Origin: Streptomyces sp. NBC_01232 | Lineage (GTDB): Bacteria; Actinomycetota; Actinomycetes; Streptomycetales; Streptomycetaceae | Length of the DNA: 64,000 bases | Reading direction: 5' to 3' | NCBI RefSeq assembly: GCF_035989885.1 | Contig: NZ_CP108518.1 | Location: forward strand, 8,547,001-8,611,000 | In this document: positions 38,375-46,121 of the stretch, in pieces | Numbering within the stretch: the first letter of the stretch is position 1 | How the letters are laid out: the number at the start of each line of letters is the position of its first letter | Position numbers and translations under genes: made by a program | Notes under the pieces: model-generated | The model's database searches: none | What the model saw: only the letters and a program-made list of their open reading frames with translations | Told to the model about the DNA's origin: nothing

Positions 38375-38911
38375 ATGACCTCCCGCACCCTCCGTGCCAT
38401 GACGGTGCTGACCGCTGCCGCAGCCCTCTGCGGCGCCGCCCCCACCGCCTACGCCGCACACACCACCACCGCCGCCGCGTCCTCCGCACAGGCCGCCGAC
38501 CGGCGCGTCCCGCGGATCGTCACCGCTTGGGCCCGCGCCTGGAACGGCAGCGAACCCCGGGCGCTCGGCGCCCTGTTCACCGCCGACGGCACCTACACCG
38601 ACGAAGCCGTGGCGGCCACCTTCCGCGGCCGTAAGGAGATCTCGGGGTGGAAGGCCCGCGCCGACTCCCTGATCGACAACGTCCACGTCACCATCCGCAC
38701 CACCCGCAGCGACGGCAACCGCATCACCGTCCGGTCCGTCTACTCCGGCCACCTCAAGGGCGCCCCCAAGCCCTTCGCCGTACCGATGACCACGGTGATC
38801 GACCTCGACAGGCACCACTGCCGGATCGTCTCCAACAAGGACCACTACAGCCTGGCCGCGGTCCTCGCCCAGTCCGGCCTGCCCGCCGACTGGACCCCGC
38901 CCACCACCTGA
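38375..38911 (+). CDS. Secreted SgcJ/EcaC-type (SnoaL-like fold) protein
   Basis: A 178-residue exported protein: signal peptide MTSRTLRAMTVLTAAAALCG ending at AYAAH, then an NTF2/SnoaL-like domain with RVPRIVTAWARAWNGSEPRALGALFTADGTYTD, typical of the SgcJ/EcaC group. ATG 38375 has AAGGAG upstream. The frame is also open from the conserved ATG at 38225, which would add 50 residues before the signal peptide; I prefer 38375. Regulated by the same type of promoter as the MFS exporter at 26,294-27,811, so it may act on the same compound. Confidence 0.8.
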   Translation: MTSRTLRAMTVLTAAAALCGAAPTAYAAHTTTAAASSAQAADRRVPRIVTAWARAWNGSEPRALGALFTADGTYTDEAVAATFRGRKEISGWKARADSLIDNVHVTIRTTRSDGNRITVRSVYSGHLKGAPKPFAVPMTTVIDLDRHHCRIVSNKDHYSLAAVLAQSGLPADWTPPTT

Positions 38912-38920
38912 CACACCCCC

Positions 38921-38968
38921 GGGCCGGCCGGGGGCGGCTACCGCACCGCGGCCACCCCCGGCCGGCCC
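38921..38968 (+). terminator. Terminator hairpin after the SgcJ-like gene
   Basis: 14-bp perfect GC stem (38921-38934 with 38955-38968), 20-nt loop. The rest of the 348-base gap up to 39,259 shows no gene. Confidence 0.7.
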
Positions 38969-39234
38969 CCCCAGCGCCCCCGCCCGCTCAGCCGAGCCGA
39001 TAGTCGAACCCCGGCGCGGGCGCCGCGGAGCACCCCCTGGACCGGGCCGCGAGCGGCGAACAGCCCCTGCACACGGCGGACGTCGACCTCGCCGGACCGC
39101 CGGCGGACCGGAAGACGCACCTGCCCCTCGTCCGGGACAGGACGGTGCCACTGCCCGGCCCGCCGGCCACCGCGCCGGGCACCACCCGCTCCCCGGATCA
39201 CGGGCCGGGCGGCCGGGCGCGGGTATTCGTAAAG

Positions 39235-39252
39235 GTATGCACGGATGCATAC
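39235..39252. promoter_or_regulatory. Perfect palindrome at the start of the toxin-antitoxin-like unit
   Basis: GTATGCA-CGGA-TGCATAC, 7-bp arms, immediately before the candidate antitoxin ATG (39260). Likely autoregulatory operator. Confidence 0.6.
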
Positions 39253-39259
39253 TTGGGGC

Positions 39260-39373
39260 ATGGCGGATGCGATGAAGGCCGACTCCCGGGCGCGGGACCG
39301 TTCCACGGCCGCCCCCGGCGGACCGCTGCCCCCGTCCCGGCCCCTGTCCCCGGGTGCGAGCGAGGCGGCCTGA
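39260..39373 (+). CDS. Candidate short antitoxin (possibly truncated)
   Basis: A 37-residue frame, MADAMKADSRARDR followed by a Pro/Ala/Gly-rich tail, that ends two bases before the Doc-like TTG start. The first 14 residues look like the start of small ribbon-helix-helix or Phd-like antitoxins of actinobacteria, but the tail does not, so the gene may be frameshifted or spurious. An upstream ATG at 39245 is also in frame. The palindrome overlaps its start. Confidence 0.4.
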   Translation: MADAMKADSRARDRSTAAPGGPLPPSRPLSPGASEAA

Positions 39374-39375
39374 CC

Positions 39376-39759
39376 TTGGAACTGCGCATCGACATCCGGT
39401 GGCTGCTGGACCGTCAGGAAGAACTCCTGGGCGGCAAGAACCTGGGAGTCCTGGACTACTCGGGTCTGGTGGCCGCCGTCGCCCGGCACCGGGTCAACAC
39501 CCCGTCGTGGGGGACGGACGAGCCCGACGCGTACTGGCGGGCGGCCGCGCTGCTGGAGCAGATCGTGCTCACCCGCCCACTGCCGGCCAGGAACGAGTAC
39601 TTCGGCTACGGCGTCGCCGTCGCCTACATCAAAGCCTCCGGCCAGGACGTCGACACCGCCTTCGGGCCCTGGCGCGACCTGATCACCGACATCCGCGCCC
39701 TGCGCCTGACCGTCCACGACGTCGCCGACCGCCTCCGCTCCCTGCACCCGAACCCCTAA
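39376..39759 (+). CDS. Doc/Fic-like toxin with a degenerate active site
   Basis: A 127-residue protein beginning TTG, MELRIDIRWLLDRQEELLGG in effect, with LDYSGLVAAVARHRVNTPSWGTDEPDAYWRA in several pieces matching small actinobacterial Doc-type toxins. Fic/Doc enzymes modify EF-Tu or other targets through HxFxxxNKR; here the corresponding stretch is RNEYFGYGVAVAYIKASG, with no His or NKR, so activity is uncertain. Its end overlaps the convergent hypothetical gene by four bases. Confidence 0.6.
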   Translation: MELRIDIRWLLDRQEELLGGKNLGVLDYSGLVAAVARHRVNTPSWGTDEPDAYWRAAALLEQIVLTRPLPARNEYFGYGVAVAYIKASGQDVDTAFGPWRDLITDIRALRLTVHDVADRLRSLHPNP

Positions 39760-40298
39760 CCCTCCCCGAGCAGCGCGTCGACAGGGTCCTGGGGGAGCGG
39801 GACCGGCGCCGCCAGGGCCGCGTCGTAGGCCGGGCGCGCGAACACATAGGGCCCCATGGGCAGTTCGCCCCACTGCGGCCGGTGGACCTGGTGGAAGCCG
39901 GACCAGGTGACCTCCGTGGCCGTCGCACGGACCGTGGCGGACAGGGGCCAGCAGGCGTCGATCCCGCAGCGGCAGCCCAGGAGGTACAGGGCGCCGGGGT
40001 CGCCGTCGAGGAGCTCCGGCTGCGCCCCGCCCAGGAAGTGGGCCCGGGCCAGGGCGCCGTCGGCGTCGTCGTCGAAGTACAGCGGGGCGTGCTGGCGCAG
40101 CAGGAACTCCTCGCGCTCCTGCGGGGTGTCGTCGTCCTCCTCCTCGAGCTCCCGGCCCCACAGCGCGCGCGTCGCCTCCGCCACGAGGACGCGCAGGTCG
40201 GTTCCGTCGACCCGGATGCCCCAGGCGGTCAGGTGCGGGTAGTCGGGGCAGGGGTGGTGCAGGAACTCGACTTGGTGCGGGGCGCTCGGCAGACTCAT
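39756..40298 (-). CDS. Hypothetical protein
   Basis: A 180-residue soluble, acidic protein starting MSLPSAPHQVEFLHH. Blocks that look conserved are LTAWGIRVDGTDLRVLVAEATRALWG, LLGCRCGIDACWPL (three Cys that could bind a metal) and WSGFHQVHRPQWGELPMGPYVF. I do not recognise a family. It converges on the Doc-like toxin with a 4-base overlap and has no same-strand partner. Confidence 0.7.
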   Translation of the reverse strand: MSLPSAPHQVEFLHHPCPDYPHLTAWGIRVDGTDLRVLVAEATRALWGRELEEEDDDTPQEREEFLLRQHAPLYFDDDADGALARAHFLGGAQPELLDGDPGALYLLGCRCGIDACWPLSATVRATATEVTWSGFHQVHRPQWGELPMGPYVFARPAYDAALAAPVPLPQDPVDALLGEG

Positions 40299-40510
40299 GC
40301 GCCCCATCCTGCGGCGCCCGCCCGACCGGCTCCACCCATATATCGCCATGACGGGCAGGGCACCGGCACCGCGCGGGCCCGGCACCGCGTGGACCGGGCC
40401 GCGCGCCGACCGGGCACGGCCGGACCGGGGCAAGCCGACCCCGGGCCGCGCCGAACGGGCACGGCCGGGCCGGGGTGGGGGCGGAACGGCAGCGGTTAGG
40501 GTTCACGATC

Positions 40511-41440
40511 GTGCCGCACCTCGAGATATCCGACCTGATCACCGCCACGGACCCGCGCACCGGAGCGCGCCTGCCCGTGCGCAGGGCCGAGGTGGTGCAC
40601 CGCCTCCGCGAGGCCGGCGACCGGCACGCCGCCCGCATCGTCGCCCGGCTGCCCGCCGACCGGCACGACGTGCTCGACCCCCACGCCGTGGACCGCCTCA
40701 TGATCGGCGTGCACACCGAACTGCAGCGGCTCAGCGAGGAACTGCGCCTCGGGAAGCGGCTCGTCCACATCCTCGGCCCGGTCTTCGAAGCCGTCCGCGC
40801 GACAGCCACCGGCCGGCTGCGCCTGGTCGACGTCGGTTCCGGCCTCGGATACGCCGTGCGCTGGCTCGCCGCCCACCACTCGCTCGGCCCGGACGTCGAA
40901 CTCGTCGGCGTGGACCTGGACGCCGCCCTCGTCGGCGAGGCCGCCCGGCTGGCCCGCGCCGAGGGCCTGGACTGCCGCTTCGTCCACGGCAACGCCTTCG
41001 ACCTGCCGGAGGCCGCCACCGTGTACGTGTCCACCGGTGTGCTGCACCATTTCCGCGGCCCCGACCTCGCCGGGTTCTTCCGGGCCCAGGCCGCCTCGCC
41101 CGCCCTCGCCTTCTGCCACTTCGACATCGCCGCCACCCGGCTCGCGCCCATCGGGGCCTGGGTGTTCCACCGGTCACGGATGCGCCACCCGCTCGGCCGC
41201 CACGACGGTGTCGCCTCGGCCCGCCGGGCACACACCGACGAGACCCTGCTGCAGGCGGCGGCCGCGCCGGGGATGCGGCCGCTGCTCTACGAACCCCGGG
41301 GTCTGGCCAACCCGTTCTGCACCACCCTGCGCCCCGTCATCGGGATCCGGCCCGAGCTGGAGGCACCGCTGCGCCGGGCCATGGGCCGCTCCGCACGCCG
41401 CCTCGTGGGCCCCGAACACCTCGCCGGAGCGGCGCGGTGA
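40511..41440 (+). CDS. Class I SAM-dependent methyltransferase
   Basis: A 309-residue Rossmann-fold methyltransferase. Motif I is VDVGSGLGYAVRWLA, the acidic end of beta 2 is LVGVDLDAALV, and motif IV-like VYVSTGVLHHF follows. The roughly 100 N-terminal residues form a helical cap with many His and Arg. GTG 40511 is used. Its stop overlaps the start of the next gene (GTGA). Substrate unknown; the coupled membrane protein suggests a lipid or membrane-associated target (inference). Confidence 0.85.
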   Translation: MPHLEISDLITATDPRTGARLPVRRAEVVHRLREAGDRHAARIVARLPADRHDVLDPHAVDRLMIGVHTELQRLSEELRLGKRLVHILGPVFEAVRATATGRLRLVDVGSGLGYAVRWLAAHHSLGPDVELVGVDLDAALVGEAARLARAEGLDCRFVHGNAFDLPEAATVYVSTGVLHHFRGPDLAGFFRAQAASPALAFCHFDIAATRLAPIGAWVFHRSRMRHPLGRHDGVASARRAHTDETLLQAAAAPGMRPLLYEPRGLANPFCTTLRPVIGIRPELEAPLRRAMGRSARRLVGPEHLAGAAR

Positions 41441-41973
41441 CCCCGCAGGACGCGGCACCGGCCCTGGCCGTGACCCTCACCGCGCTCGGCCTGGTCGACT
41501 CGGCCTTCAGCGGCTTCCGCGCCCACGCCGGGCGGGACGCCAGGATCCGCAAGCACCGCGCCGTCGTACGGGCGACCCTGCGCGGCCTGGCCGTCGGAGC
41601 CGGCCTGCTGCTCGCCCCCGTGCTCACGGCCGGCGCCGTCCTGCTGGCCGCCGCCGACCGCGACCGGACGTACGCGGCACTCGCCGAGGGCGCCATCGGA
41701 TTCCTCGTCCCCCTCGCCTGCTACACCACGGCCGTCCTGCTGTCGCTCGCCGCGTACCTCGTGCTGCCGTTCCGCGCCAGCACCCTGGCCCTGGTGGCCG
41801 GCCTCGGCCCCCTGACCCTGCTGCGCCCGCTCGTCCTGGCCGCCGCCTGCGCCGGAACCCTCGCCTCCGGCGGCGGCGCGCCCGCACTCCTGGTCGGCGC
41901 GGCCGCGGGCGCTGCCGTCCTGTGCGTCGAACCGCTCGTGCACCGCCGCTGGTACGCCGCCCCGCAACGATGA
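41437..41973 (+). CDS. Membrane protein coupled to the methyltransferase
   Basis: A 178-residue protein with about four hydrophobic segments (ALAVTLTALGLVDSAF, LAVGAGLLLAPVLTAGAVLLAA, IGFLVPLACYTTAVLLSLAAYLVL, and Ala/Gly/Leu-rich segments to the end). The GTG start overlaps the methyltransferase stop, so the pair is co-translated. No recognised family. Confidence 0.75.
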   Translation: MTPQDAAPALAVTLTALGLVDSAFSGFRAHAGRDARIRKHRAVVRATLRGLAVGAGLLLAPVLTAGAVLLAAADRDRTYAALAEGAIGFLVPLACYTTAVLLSLAAYLVLPFRASTLALVAGLGPLTLLRPLVLAAACAGTLASGGGAPALLVGAAAGAAVLCVEPLVHRRWYAAPQR

Positions 41974-42115
41974 CCCGCCCCCGCGCGGACGGGCGGGCCA
42001 CCGGCCGGGCCGCGGTGGCGGGTTCGCGCCGTATACGCCCGGCCCGCGTGCTCCTACGGTGCGGGCGGAGCAGGCGGGGGTTCCCGGCTGGACGTACGAG
42101 AGGGACGGTGGTGGG

Positions 42116-42910
42116 ATGTCGCGCCTTTCGAAGGACGCGGTCGCAGTACAGCAGGCCGGTACCGGTACCGGGTTCGAGTTGTTCCCCTCGGTGCACGTGG
42201 CCGGCGGCCGGGTGGTGCACCTGGTCGGGGACGGCCAGGTGCCGGAACCCGACCGCAGCGATCCGGTCGCGGCCGCGCTGGCCTTCCAGGACCAGGGAGC
42301 CACCTGGCTGCACCTGGTGATGGCCGAAGAGGACGACGGGGGCTTCGACCTCCCGCAGGCCCGCCGCATCATCGAGGCCCTCACCATCGACGTCCAGCTC
42401 ATGTGCCGGTCCGGCGTCCACGACACGGCCACCCTCGAACGGGTCCTCGCCACCGGATGCGCCCGCCTCAACCTCGGCCGCAGCGCGCTGACCGACCTCC
42501 CCTGGTGCGCCGAGGCCATCGCCCGGCACGGCAGGCGGATCGGCGTCAGCCTGCCCGTCCACCTGACCGGTCACGGCCCGCGCCTGGCCGGGCCGGGCCG
42601 GGGCACGGACGCCGGCGACCTGTGGAAGGCGCTCACCGTTCTCGACGAGGCCGGCTGCACCCGCTACGTGGTCACCGACGTCAGCCGGGAGGGCAGCCTC
42701 TCCACCCCCAACCTCGAACTCGTCGCCGAGGTGTGCCGCCGCACCACCGGCGGCGTACTGGCCGCCGGAGGCATCGCCACCCTCGACGATCTGCGCACGG
42801 TCGCCGCGCTGGCCCCGCACGGAGTCGACGGCGCCCTCATCGGCCGCGCCCTGTACTCGGGGGCCTTCACCCTCGCCCAGGCACTCGCCTGCGTGGCCAC
42901 CGGCCCCTAG
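42116..42910 (+). CDS. PriA/HisA-family paralog with both catalytic Asp residues replaced
   Basis: A 264-residue (beta/alpha)8 barrel that aligns along its length with PriA, the actinobacterial bifunctional HisA/TrpF isomerase: VVHLVGDG, LATGCARLNLG, DAGDLWKALTVLDEAGCTRYVVTD, NLELVAEVC, and the phosphate sites LAAGGIATLDDLR and GVDGALIGRALYSGAFTL. The N-terminal catalytic Asp (AVDVRDG) is His27 in SVHVAGG, and the central one (GLDVRG) is Pro147 in SLPVHLTG. It should not isomerise ProFAR or PRA; it may bind phosphoribosyl compounds without turnover. Followed by a 19-bp terminator. Confidence 0.85.
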   Translation: MSRLSKDAVAVQQAGTGTGFELFPSVHVAGGRVVHLVGDGQVPEPDRSDPVAAALAFQDQGATWLHLVMAEEDDGGFDLPQARRIIEALTIDVQLMCRSGVHDTATLERVLATGCARLNLGRSALTDLPWCAEAIARHGRRIGVSLPVHLTGHGPRLAGPGRGTDAGDLWKALTVLDEAGCTRYVVTDVSREGSLSTPNLELVAEVCRRTTGGVLAAGGIATLDDLRTVAALAPHGVDGALIGRALYSGAFTLAQALACVATGP

Positions 42911-42913
42911 CTA

Positions 42914-42965
42914 GGGGGTATCTGGTCGATCACGCAGGGCTCGGCCTGATCGACCAGATACCCCC
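42914..42965 (+). terminator. Strong terminator hairpin after the PriA paralog
   Basis: Perfect 19-bp stem (42914-42932 with 42947-42965), 14-nt loop, three bases after the stop; unusually AT-containing for this region. Confidence 0.9.
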
Positions 42966-43096
42966 CAGCGGACCCCGCCCGGGAGGCTGCGCCGTACGGA
43001 TGGACTCGGGCCGTACGGCGGCGGGTACGGGGTCTCGGCGCGCGAAGCGGCCTACCTTCGCACTGCTCCCACACCCCTCCGCGAAAGGCAGTACTC

Positions 43097-43414
43097 GTGC
43101 GATCGATCCGTTGCGCCCTGACCGCTCTCGCCGCCGGTGGCATCATCCTGGCGGGCGCGTCCGCCGCCTCCGCCGACGACGCCTTCACCGTCTACGCACC
43201 GGTGACCAACACGTACTCGATCGTCTTCGGTGACTTGAGCCAGGTGGCCGGCGACGACGTCTTCAACGCCGGCCGCGACAACACGGTCGGCTCCCACAAC
43301 GGCGCGGCCCCGGCCGGGGACATCGGCATGGCGAGCCTGCCCGGAACCCAGATCATGAGCAACGAGGCCCTGATGCGGGCTGCCGGCCAGTGGACCGGCA
43401 ACATCGGCAATTAG
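43097..43414 (+). CDS. Small secreted protein, Asn/Gly/Asp-rich
   Basis: A 105-residue exported protein: signal peptide ALTALAAGGIILAGASAASA, mature part of about 80 residues rich in Asn, Gly, Asp and Val (VYAPVTNTYSIVFGDL, NAGRDNTVGSHNG). No Cys. The composition recalls surface proteins such as rodlins, but no motif confirms that. GTG 43097 follows AAAGG. A 20-bp terminator follows. Confidence 0.75.
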   Translation: MRSIRCALTALAAGGIILAGASAASADDAFTVYAPVTNTYSIVFGDLSQVAGDDVFNAGRDNTVGSHNGAAPAGDIGMASLPGTQIMSNEALMRAAGQWTGNIGN

Positions 43415-43442
43415 CCCCCGCTACCGGACACGGATGCAGGCA

Positions 43443-43486
43443 GGGAAGGGGGCCGCCGCCCCGGACGGGGCGGCGGCCCCCTTCCC
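43443..43486. terminator. Bidirectional terminator hairpin
   Basis: Perfect 20-bp stem (43443-43462 with 43467-43486), 4-nt loop, between convergent genes ending at 43414 and 43557. Confidence 0.9.
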
Positions 43487-43556
43487 GTGCCCCGCCGTCC
43501 GGCGGCCCGGACCCATCAGCCCCCGTCAGGGCAGGCCGCTCGCCCCGGGGCCCCGG

Positions 43557-43889
43557 TCACCCCGGCTCGCCGGGGGGCCGGTAGCCGATCTGCCCGGCGC
43601 TGCGCAGGGCGTCCAGGGTCTCCTCGACGGTGAGGAGCACGGTCGTCTCGAACGAACTGAGCGCACCGCCTCCGCTGATCGCCAGCGAGACGGCGGCCAT
43701 CGAGACGTTGTCGGGGGCCTCCCACAGGTTGTAGCCGTCGTGGGTGCCGAAGGCGTACCAGAAGCCGTGGAGCTTCCCGCCGACCGACTCGATGTAGGAC
43801 CGGGCGGCCTCCGCCCGGTCCTCCGGATGACCGATCAGCCGCGCCCAGGTCTGGGGCGTGTAGCTGAACCTCGATAGATAGAGCGGCAT
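43557..43889 (-). CDS. GYD-domain protein
   Basis: A 110-residue ferredoxin-like alpha/beta barrel protein: YLSRFSYTPQTWARLIGHPEDRAEAAR and YAFGTHDGYNLWEAPDNVSMAAVSLA are typical of GYD-domain proteins (the GxYD block is HDGYN here). Function in the family is unknown. ATG 43889 has GAGAGGG upstream. Confidence 0.85.
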   Translation of the reverse strand: MPLYLSRFSYTPQTWARLIGHPEDRAEAARSYIESVGGKLHGFWYAFGTHDGYNLWEAPDNVSMAAVSLAISGGGALSSFETTVLLTVEETLDALRSAGQIGYRPPGEPG

Positions 43890-44007
43890 CGTGTCCCTCT
43901 CTCGTTTGGTCGAGAGGTGCCCGCGGCGGGCCGCACAGGAGCGGGGGAGCCCCCGGAGTCCCCCGAACAGCTGGGCACGACAACCGCCACGGCCCACAAC
44001 CGACGGC

Positions 44008-44373
44008 CTAACGGCCGCCGCGGTGCTCCCTGAGGTGCAGCGCGAGTCCGGCGGCGGCCGCCGCGGCCACGACGCCGGCCGCCATGAAGCCGTTGCGCGA
44101 GCGCCAGGACAACACCGACCAGCGGGACTGCGCCGACAGCACCGAGCCCGTGCTCAGCCAGGAAGCGGCGGACAGCATGGACAGCGAGGACCCGATGGAC
44201 GCGGCGCAGAGCGCGCTGCCCACGGATCCGACGGACAGCACCGACCCCACCGAGCCGATCGACAGGACCGACCCCACGGAGCCGATCGACAACACCGAGT
44301 CCTTCGACCAGAGGGAGAGGGCGGACCCCTTCCCCCGGTACCACGAGCCCGCCAACGCATCAGGTTCGGTCAC
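44008..44373 (-). CDS. Serine/glycine repeat protein with C-terminal membrane segment
   Basis: A 121-residue protein. Residues about 20-75 are a tandem repeat of IGSVGSVLS-like units (SIGSVGSVLSIGSVGSVLSV-type, then variants), a regular pattern able to form a solenoid or beta-helix, followed by a membrane anchor GFMAAGVVAAAAAAGLAL and a basic end HLREHRGGR. GTG 44373 has AGGATGGG upstream. Such repeat proteins occur in streptomycetes but their function is unknown. Confidence 0.7.
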   Translation of the reverse strand: MTEPDALAGSWYRGKGSALSLWSKDSVLSIGSVGSVLSIGSVGSVLSVGSVGSALCAASIGSSLSMLSAASWLSTGSVLSAQSRWSVLSWRSRNGFMAAGVVAAAAAAGLALHLREHRGGR

Positions 44374-44445
44374 GGGCCCATCCTGACAGGGACCGGGGGA
44401 GCCCGCCGGTATCGGCGCCGGGCAACCCGCACGACTACCGGTCGC

Positions 44446-44486
44446 GCCAGTCCGCCAGTCCGCCAGTCCGCCAGTCAGCCAGTCCG
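44446..44486. repeat. Octanucleotide tandem repeat (GCCAGTCC)n
   Basis: About five units of GCCAGTCC, one with a change, in the gap between two minus-strand genes. Same unit length as the GGACAGCA array at 34,327 but different sequence. Confidence 0.85.
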
Positions 44487-44518
44487 CGAGCCCGCGAGCC
44501 CGTGCGCCCGTGCGCCGG

Positions 44519-45004
44519 TCAGGCCGCGGCCGCAACCACGTGCGCGTTGTCGACGTACAGGCACAGCGCGCCGTCCTGCGGGCACCTCAGGCCGACCGAG
44601 ATGCTCCGTACCGCCCCGTCCTGCGCGAACGAGAGCGCGACCGCGACCTGGAACACGCCGTCCCCTGCGGGGCATTCGGGCAGGTCCGACGGCTCGAAGC
44701 CCGGCCCCGGCGAGGCGGGCGGCAGCGGGACCCCGGACGGCGCGAGCGTCCACGGGTACGCCGCCGGGTACACGTCCCCGTCCGTGATGCCGACCGGTAT
44801 GCAGCAACCCACGCAGAAACACTCGCCCTTGGCGACCTCGAACCCGTCCGCCCCGCTGCCGCACAGCTCGCACGAGACGACCAGCACCTCGACACGCCCG
44901 CCCGGCTCCGCACGGGCGGCATCGCGCACCATGCGCACGACCTCCTCGGGCCCGGCGCAGGGCCGCCCCGCAGCTCCGGACGTCCACACGGCTTCATGAT
45001 CCAT
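44519..45004 (-). CDS. Cysteine-rich hypothetical protein
   Basis: A 161-residue soluble protein starting MDHEAVWTSGAAGRPCAGPEEVV. Six or more Cys residues (CELCGSG, GECFCVGCCIPVG, DLPECPAG, LRCPQDG) suggest one or two zinc-binding knuckles. The end VGLRCPQDGALCLYVDNAHV resembles the C-terminal strand of a small beta domain. ATG 45004 has GAGGAT upstream. No family recognised; it lies 55 bases after the GlxA regulator on the same strand. Confidence 0.65.
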   Translation of the reverse strand: MDHEAVWTSGAAGRPCAGPEEVVRMVRDAARAEPGGRVEVLVVSCELCGSGADGFEVAKGECFCVGCCIPVGITDGDVYPAAYPWTLAPSGVPLPPASPGPGFEPSDLPECPAGDGVFQVAVALSFAQDGAVRSISVGLRCPQDGALCLYVDNAHVVAAAA

Positions 45005-45059
45005 GGTGGGGATCCTCGCACGCGGGTCCGGCCGGACCGCCGCCGCGCCACCCGGCCCG

Positions 45060-46049
45060 CTACCCGGCCCGCTCCGCGCGAAAGGCACGCCGGTAGGCGG
45101 CCGGTGTGGTGCGCACGGCCTCGTGGAAGCGCCGGCGCAGATTGACCGCCGAGGACAGACCGACCCTGCGCGCGATGGTCTCCACGGGCAGGTCCGTCTC
45201 CTCCAGCAGCGCCCGGGCCGCGGCGATCCTGCGGTCCAGCAGCCAGCGTCCGGGACTGATGCCCAGCTGCTCGGTGAAGCGCCGGGTCAGCGTGCGGGCC
45301 GAGACCTGCGAGCGGACCGCCATCTCGGCGACACTGACCGGCTGGTCGAGCCGCCCGCCCAGCCACTCCAGCAGCGGGGCCAGCGAGTCGGTCACCGGTC
45401 CGGAGGTGGGCAGTTCGGCGTACTGCAGCTGGCAGCCCTCGCGGTGCGGCGGCATCACCATCCGCCGGGCGATCCGCATCGCGTACGCGGCGCCCTGGTC
45501 GACACCCACCAGGTGCAGGCACAGATCCACGCCGGCCGCGGACCCGGCGCTGGTGGAGACGTCGCCGTGGTCGACGTAGAGCACCGCGGGGTCCACCCGC
45601 ACCCGCGGGAACCGGGCGGCCAGTCCGGCGGCCTGCGCCCAGTGGGTGGTGGCCCGCCGGCCGTCCAGCAGTCCGGCGGCGGCGAGCACGAAGGCGCCCG
45701 AGCAGATGCCGACGATCCGGGCGCCGCGCCGGTGGGCCCGGCGGACCGCCGCGACCACCGCCCCCGGCACCTCGGTGCCGGCCGGCTGCTGCCAGCCGGG
45801 CACCAGCACCGTGTCCGCACCCTCCAACGCGTCCAGGCCCGCGGTGACCAGCATGTCGTAGCCGGACCGGGTGCGCACCGGGCCGGGGTGCTCGGTGCAG
45901 ACCCCGAACGCGTAGCGGGCGGGGATCTCCGGGCCGTGGTCGCCGAACACCTCGGCCGCACAGGCCAGCGGGAACGACGACTGCGGGGGCTGAAGCAGGG
46001 CCACGACCCTGTGCAGCGCCGGGGACGTGGGCAGCGAACGCGGCGTCAT
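45060..46049 (-). CDS. GlxA/FtrA-type AraC-family regulator
   Basis: A 329-residue regulator: an N-terminal DJ-1/PfpI-like domain (VVALLQPPQSSFPLACAAEVFG; elbow GICSGAFVLAAAGLLDGRRATTHW with a Cys) and a C-terminal AraC-type double HTH (SVAEMAVRSQVSARTLTRRFTEQLGISPGRWLLDRRI, then ETIARRVGLSSAVNLRRRF). ATG 46049 is chosen. It is divergent from an MFS exporter across a 72-base promoter gap with a TGGAC-repeat operator, so it most likely controls that exporter. Confidence 0.9.
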   Translation of the reverse strand: MTPRSLPTSPALHRVVALLQPPQSSFPLACAAEVFGDHGPEIPARYAFGVCTEHPGPVRTRSGYDMLVTAGLDALEGADTVLVPGWQQPAGTEVPGAVVAAVRRAHRRGARIVGICSGAFVLAAAGLLDGRRATTHWAQAAGLAARFPRVRVDPAVLYVDHGDVSTSAGSAAGVDLCLHLVGVDQGAAYAMRIARRMVMPPHREGCQLQYAELPTSGPVTDSLAPLLEWLGGRLDQPVSVAEMAVRSQVSARTLTRRFTEQLGISPGRWLLDRRIAAARALLEETDLPVETIARRVGLSSAVNLRRRFHEAVRTTPAAYRRAFRAERAG

Positions 46050-46096
46050 GGCGGGAAAGTACCCCATCATGTCGTTCAGGACACTGGGGACGGGGG

Positions 46097-46112
46097 ATTG
46101 GTCCAGTCCAAT
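46097..46112. promoter_or_regulatory. Operator-like element between the GlxA regulator and the MFS gene
   Basis: ATTGG-TCCAGT-CCAAT: 5-bp inverted arms that read as a TGGACTGGAC direct repeat on the minus strand, the kind of site AraC-type dimers bind. Ten bases before the GTG of the exporter. Confidence 0.55.
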
Positions 46113-46121
46113 ATCGGTGGT

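Noticed and set aside
42914..42965. Attachment site or transposon end at the long inverted repeat
   Set aside because: No transposase, integrase or target duplication nearby; its position just after a stop fits a terminator.
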